Source: Dirofilaria immitis (taxonomy: Eukaryota; Nematoda; Chromadorea; Rhabditida; Onchocercidae). From it: DNA of 64,000 nt. The translations under genes and the position numbers were made by a program. Shown in pieces: positions 14,849 through 26,996 of the stretch. The DNA lies in contig JAKNDB010000076.1 in NCBI GenBank assembly GCA_024305405.1, forward strand, positions 423,501 through 487,500, read 5' to 3'. Below the pieces are notes generated by a model that saw only the letters and a list, made by a program, of their open reading frames with translations, ran no database searches and was not told the DNA's origin. How positions within the stretch are numbered: position 1 is the first letter of the stretch; each line of letters starts with the position of its first letter.

Positions 14849-17800
14849 TAGATGGATAGATAGATAGATTAGATGGATAGATGGATAGATGGATAGATGG
14901 ATAGATAGGTAGATCTACTCCTTCCATAGCATATATTCTTTCCTTCTTATGCTCTTTTTCTGATATGAAATATTTCAAGTAAATGTTTATTCTGTTTATT
15001 AATTTCTTTTTTCCATTTCATAAATTGAAATTTTTAAGCTTTTTAATTTTTTTTCTTTAAATTTGTTTGAAAAATTTGGAAGAAATAGATCAGATAAGAA
15101 GTCACAGTAAGCAAACACATTTTTTGTTGTTTGGAGGATTTTTAAGAGTGAATTAACGTCATTACACAATACATACATAAGCTATGGCCCGTTATGAGTG
15201 TTTTAAGGCCCTGCAGTTAATAAATGATAAAGCTATATTTTCATACCTTTCTTAGCATTCGTCATATCAATCACAAAATATCCCATTCATTGCTATCTTA
15301 AGTTTGGGAACTTAGATTACTCCAGATCTCACCAAACTTTAACTTTAATCAGTATCACCAATTATGTGTTTTTCATGAATAAATTTATGCAGACTTTAAT
15401 CTTACGATTCATTCAAGTGGGATTTTTATGATATCGGAATGTTAAAGAAATTATTTAAAGAAAAAACTGGACAAAATATTTAAAAATAAATTCGAGCGTC
15501 AGTTATTTTTAGATCAATCATTAAGCGGATTATCTTTTTGTTTGTTTCACCTTTTTTTTTTAAATAAAGGACGGTATTAACCTATGATTACAGAACAAAT
15601 AAATTTTTGGAAATTTCGGATTTTGATGCTAAACAAGATTAGGTTGAAAAAGAACGAGAAAATTTGTTGGCACTTGCATAGTTCTCTATCGTTTTGCATA
15701 CCAGAGTGTGAATACTGATCTTCGGATTCCATGTAAGTCTTATTTCCATATTCTCCATCTTCTATAATTCAGTTGAAAGATGACACTTGCATTATGTTGC
15801 GAATGCCGCGATTCATACAATGCTTTGATGAACTTGAATTGAGTTTCATTTCCTCTCTTCTCTTCTTTGCTCTAATTTGTTTTCCTCTCATCTGTTTGTT
15901 GCGAATTTTTCCTTTAAAATAATTTAGTACTCCCTCTATTTATTCTTCCTATAATAAAATCATGATTTGTTGACAAAGAGTTCTCAACCAATCGGTCATT
16001 TCTCTTATCTCATTCTTTTTTGAATTGAATCCATAATCGATTGCTATCATTGGATAGTCTAACATCCACTTCATCCACTTATCTGATGTTGTAACAAATA
16101 TAACAATACCAACTTTTATGAAATCCTTAAGTTTTAAATTATTTTTAATAATATATGAAAAGAACTAATATTAAGAAAAGACAGCTCGATAAGTGGTTGA
16201 AGAGAGCTTCTCTAAAAATTCGCCAAATCTAAAAGGATTGACCTTTTACAAATGATAAAAAAAAAAGAAAAAGCATAGGATTGCTACATCAGAAGCTTTG
16301 TCAGTTGAAATTGAATGAAGCAATTTAACGCTTTAAATTTAGATCATATAATTTCTTCAATACACGACAATTCTCTTATCCAGTATTTAATAAAATGATT
16401 TAGTAAATTATAAATGATTCGAATCTAATAAATTAGTCGAACTTTTAATTTATACAAAACAGTTCACTTTGATCTACATCAATTTGATTACGGTAGTTAT
16501 GAAGTTTTTTTCCGCCTTGTGATTGCAAAAGATGTCTTTTTTCTTAAATTAAGCAAAAGAAAAGAATGTTGTTAATGATCGATTAATGTCGCCTTGTATC
16601 ATATGAATTGAAGAAATTGTTCTTGCCGTTGCCTAAACTTATTGCTATTTAAATCTCAAGTTGGAAACTCAAGATTTTAAACAGCTGCTCTTTTTCTTTA
16701 TTTAATAGCTCTCTTTAGAGAAGCATAGTGAAAGAAAATTTTTTTAAATCTCTTTTGAATCCAATATTTTGTTCTGCTTTGAGAATATCCAGATTTTGTT
16801 TTTATTTGATTTTATTTTGAAAACAAAAGGAGTTAAATTATCGTGTTACTTGTATTTTTTATCGATTAGCTTATTTAATTTTATCAATTAGAATTGATTT
16901 ACATTTGTTGTATGTCTAGAATTTCAATCAGAACTCCCATTTCTCATAAGTGAAATAATGTATTTGCTATCATTTTTATGGTGTCAGCAACTAATAGCAA
17001 CTTTGCATTTTTTGTTTTTTATCTATGGGATCCGATACGATGACTTAATCTAATTTACCGATTTTCTCAGTTTCAAATTTTGTTCCAATTCTTCGGCTAA
17101 TATTTAATGTATATTGATATTCCTTCTAATATCAATATCGATACCGACATTCACTTATTCAATCAGAAATAAAACTGTTCGATGATAACAAAATTATTTG
17201 TATTGCATTCATAGAGAGAGAAGAAATTTGTATTGCAGTTAATATTTGCCGGTGAATATACGAAAGCCATGAATAAGGATTGGCATAGTGATCATTTTTG
17301 TTGTTGGCAATGTGACAATACTCTTACCGGCCAACGGTACATTCTTCGAGACGAACATCCGTATTGCATCAAATGCTATGAAGACATCTTCGCAAACACC
17401 TGCGACGAATGCGCCAAACCAATTGGCATCGATTCTAAGGTGATTCATATTTTGTAATGATGATTCCTTGAGGAGTGGAGAAGGGTCAATTATTTCTATA
17501 ATGGAGTTAAAAGTTCGATCCTGATCATAATGAAATTCAGGATCTGTCGTACAGAGACAAACACTGGCATGAAGATTGTTTCTTATGTAATATGTGTAAA
17601 ATTTCACTCGTTGATAAACCATTTGGTAGTAAAAATGATCGAATTTTCTGTTCCAATTGTTATGATCAAGCATTCGCAACACGTTGTGATGGTTGTGGTG
17701 AAATATTTCGTGCTGGTGCGTATTTTCTTTCATATCATTTGAATCTAGGAACACGGGCAATATGACCGTTGAACGTCACACATACTTAGCTTTTGAATTT

Positions 17801-18923
17801 CTTTATTGATAAATTCGTAATATGTAGTAAAAATAAGGTGACAATTATTTATAATTTATCTCTGGATCACTTCTGGAATGACGTTATCACTTACGGTCAT
17901 GATGCTTTTCTTTCTCTTTTAGGCATGAAAAAATGGAATACAAAGGTAAGCAATGGCATGATAAATGTTTTTGCTGTGCATTGTGCAAAATACCAATCGG
18001 TACTAAAAGTTTCATACCCAAGAACGATGAAGTTTATTGTGCATCTTGCTACGAGGAAAAATTCGCAACAAGGTGTTGTAAATGTAAAAGGTATGCAAAT
18101 CTCTTATATGCACTCTTCTATTACTCGTTTGTTTCAAATTTCATTTCATCAAACCACTTACTTGAGCTTGGAGAGATTAAAAACTTTTATTTCATTTTGT
18201 TGGTAAATAATGATACTTGCAATAATAAAAAACTTATTTTATAATTAATATCATCGGCGGAAAACTGCCAATCAATTTTAGGTAATAAATACTGGTGGTG
18301 TAACATACAAAAATGAACCATGGCATCGCGAATGTTTTTGTTGTACAAACTGTAATACATCGTTAGCTGGTCAAAGATTCACATCTAAAGACGAGAAACC
18401 ATACTGTGCTAATTGTTACGGTGAATTATTCGCAAAACGATGCAATGCTTGCGTTAAACCAATTACAGGTATTCGTTGTTCTTTTAATATAATTAGTTCT
18501 GCACTTATTTTCCATATATTGAGTTCTTATTTACTGCTTTACTTACTTATCTATGTTTAATCATTACTTTCTTGGACATTCAGCTACTTTTCCATCAAAA
18601 TGTTGGTTACGCCAAATTATTGATAATTTTCAGGAACTCTACTCTTGTTAATTTCTTGAAGTTTTAGAGATAAGTGAGATAGACAAAGCAGTAAGAAAAG
18701 AAGAATGATCAATTTTCGACACAGAAATGCTTTATAAGTTAAATTTAATTCAGGAATTGGAGGTGCCAAATTTATTTCATTCGAGGACCGACACTGGCAC
18801 AACGATTGCTTTATTTGTGCTCAGTGCTCAACTTCACTAGTCGGAAAAGGCTTTATAACAGACGCTGCCGACATCCTTTGCCCAGAATGTGCTAAAGCCA
18901 GGTTGATGGCCGCTAATTCATGA
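2225..18923 (+). CDS. lim-9: PET and six-LIM-domain protein, Limpet/LIM-9 (FHL-related) family
   Basis: A predicted muscle and adhesion-site scaffold of the Limpet/FHL type (family knowledge). Exons: 2225-2349, 8206-8306, 8798-8904, 9026-9118, 9267-9410, 10022-10138, 10247-10345, 17239-17439, 17541-17715, 17923-18090, 18282-18468, 18754-18923, about 562 residues. The first two exons encode the Cys-rich Testin/Limpet N-terminus (GFKPHSWR joined to KVCVHCKC). The PET domain spans 8798-9410 ([28 protein letters not shown]). Six LIM domains follow, starting with ECKKC at 10022 and ending with [11 protein letters not shown] before TGA at 18921-18923. An AATAAA signal lies at 18963-18968. Splice phases agree everywhere except at 17928-17933 and 18281-18282, where one base is missing each time. 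The true start is unresolved: an in-frame ATG at 2255 is possible, and ATG 8803 could start a shorter isoform. Confidence 0.9.
2350..8205 (+). other. lim-9 intron, 5.9 kb
   Basis: The donor GTCAGT is at 2350 and the acceptor TTTTCCAG ends at 8205. The Arg codon split across it is restored (AG + G), which supports the join. The interior is AT-rich, with no coding exon, RNA gene or repeat array that I recognise. Confidence 0.75.
13820..13992. repeat. TATG/TGTATG microsatellite
   Basis: Interrupted repeats of TATG, TGTATG and TGTA inside the long lim-9 intron. The apparent 73-92 aa open frames over it, made of Cys/Met/Tyr/Val repeats, are repeat artefacts. Confidence 0.95.
14704..14915. repeat. 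GATA tetranucleotide microsatellite
   Basis: About 210 bp of nearly perfect GATA units, with GATTA and GGATA variants towards the right end. It lies inside the 6.9 kb lim-9 intron. Confidence 0.97.
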
Positions 18924-20688
18924 TTGATACTATTCAATGCACTGTTTCCCTTTAATTATTATAATAAATCACATTTGTATACTTTTTTCTACCGTTTCCT
19001 TCTCACTTTTTCTATTTTAAACTCTTTGGACCAGATCGAAGGTCATCGCTGATTGTTTGACTATTATTCAGAAATAGGTTTAAAATTATTTAACAGCAGA
19101 GAAATTATGGTAGGATATAGAGGAATAGTTTGCAAGATAGCAAATCAGGAAGGCAAGATGGCCCTAGCTATCATTTTCACCCATTGGCAATTATAATTCC
19201 TTGTGTTTTGGTTAATTTCTTATTTCTTTAGAATTTTAAAAAACTTAAGGATTTCCTAGAAATATTGAAAGATTCATCGGAATTGTAAAATCTATTTTCA
19301 AAAAGTATTAAAGAATGAATATGGAATTTAAGTGAATTTCTGTTTACCATATTTGTTAATAATTGCTTGTTACGTATTTTCTAAGTAATTGAATAAGTCA
19401 GTATGTTTTCTCTTTTTAAACGCATATTGACTAAAATTTACTAAGAAAGCAATACCATAGCTTTCTAACGTTTTTAAAAATCTCATTTGTGGGTCATTTC
19501 CGAAGTACAAAGCGATTTTCTATATGCATGCATACATATTTTCAAAAATTAGACAATTGAATTTACTGATTTTAACTGTGAATTATCATCTTGAAATATG
19601 TTTTTAAATGTTATTAAATTCTCTTAAAGTGTTATATTTCTTTTCAAAAAATATTTTCCCTCGAATGCTACTTTTTATATTGATGTAATGTCACCTAATA
19701 ATTATATGCCGAATGAAAACTTTGAGATTTCAAATGTATAAAAATTTAACGGGTTGATGGATCAGGTCTTTTCGTTTCATAGCTTTAAATACCGGCTATT
19801 CACACATATTAATGTCACAACCATAGACCTCCCATTCGGAAGCTCCTCAAGTCACAATCCTTTGCAGGCATATAATCTAATTGAGAAGCTATATCTTCGA
19901 TAATTGCTATATTTTGCAACGTTTCCTGAATACCTTAAGAATCAGAGAAAATCGAACCGAAATCTAGCCGAAATTCGGAAGAAAAGTTATGGTACTTTAT
20001 TTTTTGCGTAACTTAATTTATTTATGCATGAAATTATGGTGTACTTAAAAAACCAGTGTTCATATAGATATTAATTGGTAAAGCTGAAGCAGCTTGCTAT
20101 GCCTTAATCTGATCTTGGATTTTCTTCATTCCTTTGCAACGCTTATCACATTAAATTTTTTGTGATAACGAGAAAATATTAACAGCATAAAGAAAGCATT
20201 AAAAACGAAAAAAGATTGATGGTTTAATCAATTTAAACCATCCACAATTTGATGTCAAGTCGATCTGACCGAAAAATGGACAAAGTAACTTATATCTTCG
20301 AACAGAAACTGCGATTTCATTAATTTCATTGCTTTCTGGTTTTTTTTTTAAATTATTTAAGGATGACACTTGCTTTTTATTCAAGTGTAATGTCGTTCGC
20401 ACAATTCTTAAGATGAAAAAGAAGATACTATCAGGCTAGTAACTTCCATACAACATTCAGTATGCAAAAAGCAAAATATGTCCGCTGTTATGATACAAGG
20501 AAGTGAACTTCTACCAAAATTCTTCACCAGATTTCATTTGCAAATGGATAATTTGTTTAAATAAAAATAATGATATTATTGACTTCAACAGTACATCCAA
20601 AACCTGGGAAAAAAAAATCACTTATACGCGCAGGTCGTAGGCCGGTTATCGAATTGTTCATCACCAGTAATTTCTTTTCGTTTTCTTA
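18924..20688. other. Intergenic region between lim-9 and lpd-6 (tail-to-tail)
   Basis: It holds the lim-9 3' UTR (AATAAA at 18963) and, on the other strand, the lpd-6 3' end. A minus-strand AATAAA (TTTATT on +) lies at 20376-20381. Nothing else was recognised. Confidence 0.6.
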
Positions 20689-23653
20689 CTAGTTTCTCTC
20701 TTCCTCGATTAAAGTTTTCTCTAATTCGGCTTTCCTTTCATTCACAGTTTTCAAGCGATGGATGACTCGTCGTTCATTTTTCATTTGCATCTTTTTCTTC
20801 AATTCCCTAAAAATGAAAGAAATTTATCAAAAATGATGTAAATTTCTAAACTCTTGATTTAGTGCTTGATCTAGTTATCTCAAATGAGTAAATTGATTTT
20901 ATAATTGTAGCTAGTTTAAGCTAACAGCCAATAGAATAAAAATTACTTTTTCTTCGGCAATTCTTTTTTAATTGAATCAGTTCTCTGGAAGATTTGATGA
21001 TATAAGCATGATAAAGAACTTCCCTTCATCAATGCCTTCTTCGATTTTCATTAATTGTATCGTCAGGCGAGGACCAAGCTCATAAAGTCTGAAAGTGCTT
21101 AATTCAGAACCAGTTCATTTTTTTTTTAATATTATAATACAAATTCATGTCTAATTCATTTTTTTGTTTTTGTTAACAAAAACCTGCTGAAAGAATTGCT
21201 GAAACCAAATAAATAAGGACTATTAAATAATGAAAACGACTCAATAATATAAAAGTATCTACCTTATATTTATTTTCTGCCCTTCTAAACATCCTCGTGT
21301 AGTTAATTGTTGCGGCAGTTTGACTTCTTTCTGTTCAAACTCATATTCACTTTCACTTAGCTGACCTGGGCTTAAAAAGGACAGTTTTCAATTTAGCTAC
21401 ATCTTCAAAATTTTTTTGGCAAATTTCTTCAATTTAAATGAATTTTTTTCTCAAAAACACACTTTAAAAAATAATCTTCGATATTCGTGTATTTTGATAA
21501 GTCCGAACCTTGCTTTGAATCAATTTTTGGTCGACTTGCTTAGCGCAGGAACAGCTTTGATTGCACTAAAAAAAAAGAAAAAAATCTTAGAAAGGATATG
21601 TCAGAAAATGGATCAGCTAGAAAAGGAATAAAGCATACTAATGTCTCAATTGGATAGTGCCATCAGAGATATTGTAATTGATCAATACACAACGTCGAAT
21701 AGTGGACAAATTCACCTAAATAAAACAGAAATGACTATTTTAATACTTAATTTGTGCAAGGACAAAAATATCCATACGCCTATGAATATCGTAATTCTGA
21801 AACCTCATTTAACAATAAAATCTTGAAATGATATCTCCATCGAAGAGATTTGACTAATTTTATATAGAGAAATTTGTCCTGCTAAAGAATTTGGAGAACT
21901 TTTGTGAAATTCATAAAGAATTAAAGCAAAACGAACCGTGTCGACATTTACTGTAGGAAACATATTTTGGAATATGGACTGTACCAGTTGTAAATGTCGA
22001 TCACAATTTGAATTAAAACCACTCATCACAACAAGTGGAGCAGTAATAAATAATCGTTGAAAAATGCATTTTGCGTTTTGATGCCGAAATAATATGCCTT
22101 GCAAGTGTGTATTCTTTTACTGCAAAAATGCTGAAGAGGTCAGGGCAATAAAATCTTGAAAATTTTTACCTGTGGATCTTCTTCGTGTAAAAATAATAAG
22201 ACCGAAAGAATCTCAAACACTATTTCCAACCATAAGATTTGCAGAAATTTTAGGATGCACCTTCGATTATATTTCGGTTTTTTTTTAATGTTTTCACCCT
22301 ATAAGGATAAAGATAGACGATTAGCGATATTTATGATCATAAATCTCAAATTATGTAGATAATGTCATCTCTGAGTTATGACTGGGCTGAAAATTTCCTT
22401 AATATTATATTGAACCAGAAACAACAAAATTATCCAAAAAAAAAAAAAAAAGGATAGATGGTTAGATGATAATGATAATGAACACGTATTGGTTGAATAA
22501 ATGATGGTAAAAAATACTGTGCGCAAAACATTGATTTGACAGATTAATTTTACCTCGGAAAGTCAATGTTGGTCCTTGAGGAGATCGCATAATTCTTAAT
22601 GTGATCCAATTTTCTCCGCGAGTCAATACAAGCAAATGCGTAACACCAAGAACTGTACCATTCACGATAAAATCTTTTAGATTGTTTCGTTTCATTACCT
22701 GAAATATAGGACGAATTTAGAACTTTACTCCCCGGTTCAGTTGCCAATTTAGATCAAATTTGATCAGCTGATTTTTATGGTTGCAACTATTTTCAAATTA
22801 CCTAGCAGCTTGATGCATTTCAATGCAATCGAAATATTAGGAAACATTTTCCTCCGCTTTTTTAATGCTACGGAAAAGTTTCGTCACTATTTCAATAACA
22901 ATAATACGCTCTCCATAGTGAAATTAAAAAAACCCATTCGTATTTGTCGGACAAAAAAATTCAATTCAATAAATCTGAAAGAAAGAGAAAAAACAAAAAC
23001 TACCTTAAGTTTCGAAGCAGTGAAAGGTTCCATGATAATACGTAAATCCTGTTCAAGAGAACGTACAAACTGTCCAACTTTCCCACGATGAATGACGATG
23101 GAATGAGGTTCTCGCAACAGCTTCCGTTCTGCTTCTTCGTTTAGTTTTTGTTTCATCATTTTCTCTTCATGTCTTTCGAAATCGATAATATTCTATAATT
23201 TCAAACTAAGTTAAAATACTTTGTACGTAGCTGGTTACCAATAAATTTTTTACAGACATCTCTATCAATTGTTTTATCAACAGAATCGCATGATCTTGTC
23301 TCATCCACAGCATTATTACTGGCGAGCATTTTTTAAAAAACCAATTTAAAAAATTTTAATGTGAAGGGAACACTTTTGTCAAGTACTGATTTAGTGACAT
23401 GTTCGTACTTCTTATGCATCTCAGAAATTTTTCGTTCTTTGCCGTAAATACGGTAAAACATTCTAAAATAAAGTAGATTTCGACGGCTTCGCCATTTTCC
23501 GTTGAATAAGAAAAGATAATGCAACAACTCGCAAAAAGGTTTACATTTACAATACATTTAAATTAAACTTACGGAACTTTTCTTTTGTTTTGAAAATGGA
23601 TGATTCCTCTTGTCGTACTGAGCAGAACTACTATCATTTCGCTTCCGCTTCAT
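20689..23653 (-). CDS. lpd-6: Brix-domain ribosome biogenesis factor, Peter Pan/SSF1 family
   Basis: A nucleolar factor for 60S subunit maturation (family knowledge). Exons 5'->3' on the minus strand: 23573-23653 (probable), 23004-23192, 22554-22698, 21937-22119, 21639-21715, 21509-21565, 21263-21426, 20947-21088, 20689-20806, about 385 residues. Diagnostic stretches are PHSIVIHRGKVGQFVR, IMEPFTASKLK, GVTHLLVL, GPTLTFRVKEYTLARH, TAPLVVMSGF, IFQNMFPTVNVDT, LPQQLTTRGCLEGQK and ELGPRLTIQLMKIEEGIDEG, followed by a basic coiled tail. Frame is lost by one base near 22060-22064 (one extra), 21524-21528, 21411-21417, 21374-21378 (one extra), 21019-21024 and 20947-20951; restoring each recovers family sequence. 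The N-terminus is uncertain: exon 1 (MKRKRNDSSS...) joins in phase, but the 23193-23572 interval may hold another exon. Confidence 0.85.
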
Positions 23654-24441
23654 TGCTCTGAATTCTTCATTAGAAACATTTCTATGCAAAGGTATAAAGA
23701 TTTCAATTGAGTTGAAATAACTGAGAATAAACCCAAATTTGCTCGGAATCCTTTTTGAGCTTCAACCTTCCAGACCCCTCCAGCCCATACTACTCAACCA
23801 ACTTTTCTTTGAGTTAAAATTAATGCCGCTGCTCCCTCTTGTAAATATTTCACGGCTGGCCGGATTCTATTATTGTAAACCATATGTTTTCGTGTACGAT
23901 TATTTATGTAGTTATGTCGTAACTGCAGATTCGGGTGAAGAGACAGATGATAATTACTGACGTGAGGACATCTTGGCTCACTTGCCCAATATGGACAGCT
24001 CCTGGCCGACTTGTGCATGACTTTAACTCCATGCCCTAACTCAATGCTTGAGGCGCAAAATTAAGGATTGAGATCTACATAACTACTTCGAACATACTAA
24101 AGCCTTTCATCTTACCAAACATTTTTAAATTATCAGAGAGAAAAACAGAATAGTACAGAAGAAAAAGGGGTGGATATATTGAGAGCGTATATTGCTTGAA
24201 AACTGTGATGGACCGCATTTTCACGTTTTATTATTTCAATGTTATTTTATTTGAGCATGTTAACGGAACTGTTTCTGTAGTCGTTGTTCACCCGAATGAA
24301 TTAATGACTTTACATTTCATATTTGAGAGATATCGGGATCCGACTTGCGAAAACTTAGACAGATTCAGCGCTGTGCTTCTTATTTACTTACTTCACACTT
24401 TTATTTTAGGCACAACTGTGAAATCGGCTAATAACATTGGA
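23654..24441. promoter_or_regulatory. Divergent promoter region between lpd-6 and nduf-7
   Basis: About 790 bp between two start codons facing away from each other, so both promoters probably lie here. A splice-leader-type acceptor (TTATTTTAG) ends at 24409, 32 bases before the nduf-7 ATG. I recognise no specific transcription-factor site. Confidence 0.45.
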
Positions 24442-25384
24442 ATGTTTTCAAATTTACGGCGTATGCTTGCAATAAAAACATGTCAAATTCGGTGGGAATC
24501 GAATAAGAGAGTAGAGCCAACAAGTCCTATGGCACCGGCTGAGAAAGGAACCAGGCCAAAGGTTAATCGGTCACTGTGATGAGCTGTAAGCTGCCTATAT
24601 GCATTTTACACTAATATTACAAGATCATTATCTACAGGGAATTTGGGGAATATTCGGCTCACCATGGCAAGATCCTCTGCCGAAAGGTGAAATGGCTGTG
24701 ACACGTTTGGATGATCTAAATAATTTGATTCATCGGTGTTCTCTTTGGCCGATGACTTTTGGATTAGCTTGTTGTGCTATCGAAATGATGCATTTTGCTG
24801 CTCCGCGTTATGATATGGATCGTTTTGGTGTCGTTTTTCGTGCATCTCCAAGACAGGTTTGCTATTTCACTTTGGAAAATTCCGCTCCACAGTATTCGTT
24901 TTCTAGAGAGTTAGTGTTTCTCTAATTGATAAAATTCCCCTTTATATTTATTTATTTATGGGTTTGGAGAAATTATATACGTTGTTCGCATTCGTCATAA
25001 ATTTGAAGTTTCATATGGATTACACAAAGTTTTAAATATATGTATTGGTGTAATTTTAGGAATTTATCTTTTGAAACAATTCATTTTCAGGTAGATGTCA
25101 TGATTGTCGCTGGAACCGTAACTAATAAAATGGCTCCTGCAGTTCGACGCGTTTATGATCAAATGCCTGAGCCAAAATGGGTAATCAGCATGGGTTCATG
25201 TGCAAATGGTGGTGGTTATTATCATTATTCATATTCAGTGTTGAAAGGTGTGGATCGAATTATTCCTGTAGATATCTATGTTCCTGGATGTCCACCATCA
25301 GCAGAAGCATTATTATACGGTGTGCTGCAGTTGCAAAAGAAAATTAAACGAAAACGAGAGGGTTTAATGTGGCTCAGAAGGTAG
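24442..25384 (+). CDS. nduf-7: NADH dehydrogenase iron-sulfur subunit 7 (NDUFS7/PSST), mitochondrial complex I
   Basis: Carries cluster N2 next to the ubiquinone site of complex I in the mitochondrial inner membrane. Exons: 24442-24561, 24638-24856, 25091-25384, 210 residues, with no frame break. Residues 1-40 are basic and serine-rich, as expected for a mitochondrial presequence. The 4Fe-4S ligands are visible in [35 protein letters not shown] and [15 protein letters not shown]. The quinone-site stretch [17 protein letters not shown] and the C-terminal [12 protein letters not shown] are typical. I chose ATG 24442 because the upstream in-frame extension crosses an acceptor ending at 24409 and does not look like a presequence. 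Poly(A) signals AATAAA occur at 25793 and 25797. Confidence 0.96.
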
Positions 25385-26979
25385 TTTCTATAAACAGGTC
25401 TTTTGGATTTCTTCTATCGTTTTTGGCGATGGAGAACTTTAAAGACTCAGAACTTTTGAAATGAATTCAGTGATCGTATTTGCATGTTAACTTTAAATTC
25501 CGCTCTTTTCTCGATGTATTATTATTTCTTATAGTTCTTGATTAAATTGTTTTCTAGTACAAAATTGGATTTTGAACTTATCATATACACATATACATAG
25601 GTGCACTTCGATTTGGTTTTTTTAGATATTGTCTTTCTTATATGAACGTTAATTCTATTTTTTTGTATGTTATTTATATGTTATTTAATGTTTGAACAAG
25701 TAAGGGATTGGTATACTTTTTAAAACCCTAAAAGTTTCATTAAGATTGTTTTTCACACATTTGAATTGTTCTGGTTTTATTATATAAGTGTAAATAAATA
25801 AAATATTGACAAAAATAGTGTTTATTTGATGAAAAAGGAGAGGTCATTGACCTGTCGACTTGAATGTCCGCGATAACTGCATTTGATTTACCTATGGAAT
25901 TTTTGTAAAGGCGAGGATGTTAGGATGTTGCGGGGATTAGTAAATGCTCTGTGACGCTTTCGTTTCCTCAGCCAAAATAATCGTTTGTTCGCTTTTATTT
26001 TCATTTTATTCTTGTGAATTATTTTCAAATTTTGCATGATGCTTGTCGCTGGACCAGCTCTGCTATATGTTGTGAAACAGGTTGGACTCCATGCTGACTT
26101 TTGCATTTATCTTTCGAAAAGTCCAGTACTCACTCTCATCATATGTTTTTGTGATATTCCAGAGTGATGTTGCAGTGCTAATTGTTTTAATGGGAAAGGC
26201 TAGTATATAAGAACCGATTATGATTTTTCAGGATGCTATATTTATGTTTCTGAATTCTATGAAGAAATACTACTCTACTATTCTATTGTCTTAACTGCTT
26301 TATCTTCTAAGCGCAATTCCACTGAGGCCAATAAAAAATTAGAAAATTAACTCAATAAGCCTCAATTATAGATGAAACTTTTGGATAATTTTCTAGTTTC
26401 CCATTGGTCTTCAGTGAAATTACATGTTTAATTGTTGGATAATATGAATAAGCTGATCAAGTCTGATTATGAATGAAAAAAAATCAATCATGTTTTTATC
26501 GTTCTCTTTGTTTCTTTGAGGAGATTTTGAAATATGCTTTGGGGAGTGCAGTCAGATTCGTATTTAAGTATCAATAAGTTCTCCTTAATTGTAATTTGAT
26601 AACAGTAGCGATAAAAAAGCACAGTAAATTTCAAAAAAATATACCACACTAAAGGTAGCGAACCAAAAACCAACTGATTTTCATAACTCCGAAATGCAGA
26701 TATTGTCTTAATTATGGATTCACTTATAGTTTGTTATCAATCTCATTTATTAGTCTTATCATTTAATTCATCGACTAAATGAAGAATGAACTTAACTTTC
26801 TGCGGTCATTTTGTAGAAATCGAACTAAATCGGTCTGTGAACACTTTTTAGATTGATTTCCGGTTGATTAGTGAAAAGTAAAGAAAAAAGTGAGGTAGGG
26901 CGCATTGTTTCATGGATTATGAGAAGCGTTTCTGATGTTTTTTCCAGCTTAAGGATTTTTCGTCGGCATTCAATGGATT
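25385..26979. other. nduf-7 3' UTR and gei-17 upstream region
   Basis: It contains the nduf-7 poly(A) signals near 25.79-25.80 kb and, at the right end, a TTTTTTCCAG acceptor ending at 26947 that is a good candidate trans-splice site for gei-17. No other gene was recognised. Confidence 0.55.
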
Positions 26980-26996
26980 ATGGCCGCAGCCAATAG
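26973..26996 (+). promoter_or_regulatory. Small uORF overlapping the gei-17 start codon
   Basis: ATG at 26973 opens seven codons ending at TAG 26994-26996, out of frame with and overlapping the gei-17 ATG at 26980. It lies downstream of the probable acceptor at 26947, so it would be in the mature mRNA. Its effect on translation is inference. Confidence 0.4.

Larger units (their letters stand above)
10346..17238 (+). other. lim-9 intron, 6.9 kb, with two microsatellites
   Basis: It runs from donor GTATCT at 10346 to acceptor TATTGCAG at 17238, separating the LIM1 exons from LIM2. The break falls just after CNACDE, so LIM2 begins with Cys residues from the upstream exon and ends in the downstream one. 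It contains the TATG-type array near 13.8-14.0 kb and the GATA array near 14.7-14.9 kb. No coding exon was recognised. The short open frames at 11542-11733 and 11957-12154 look like chance. Confidence 0.75.

Noticed and set aside
17239..17760. Minus-strand 173-aa open frame
   Set aside because: It is a shadow of the LIM2 and LIM3 exons of lim-9 on the plus strand.
22777..23091. Plus-strand 104-aa open frame
   Set aside because: It overlaps the Brix exon of lpd-6 on the opposite strand and has no recognisable motif.
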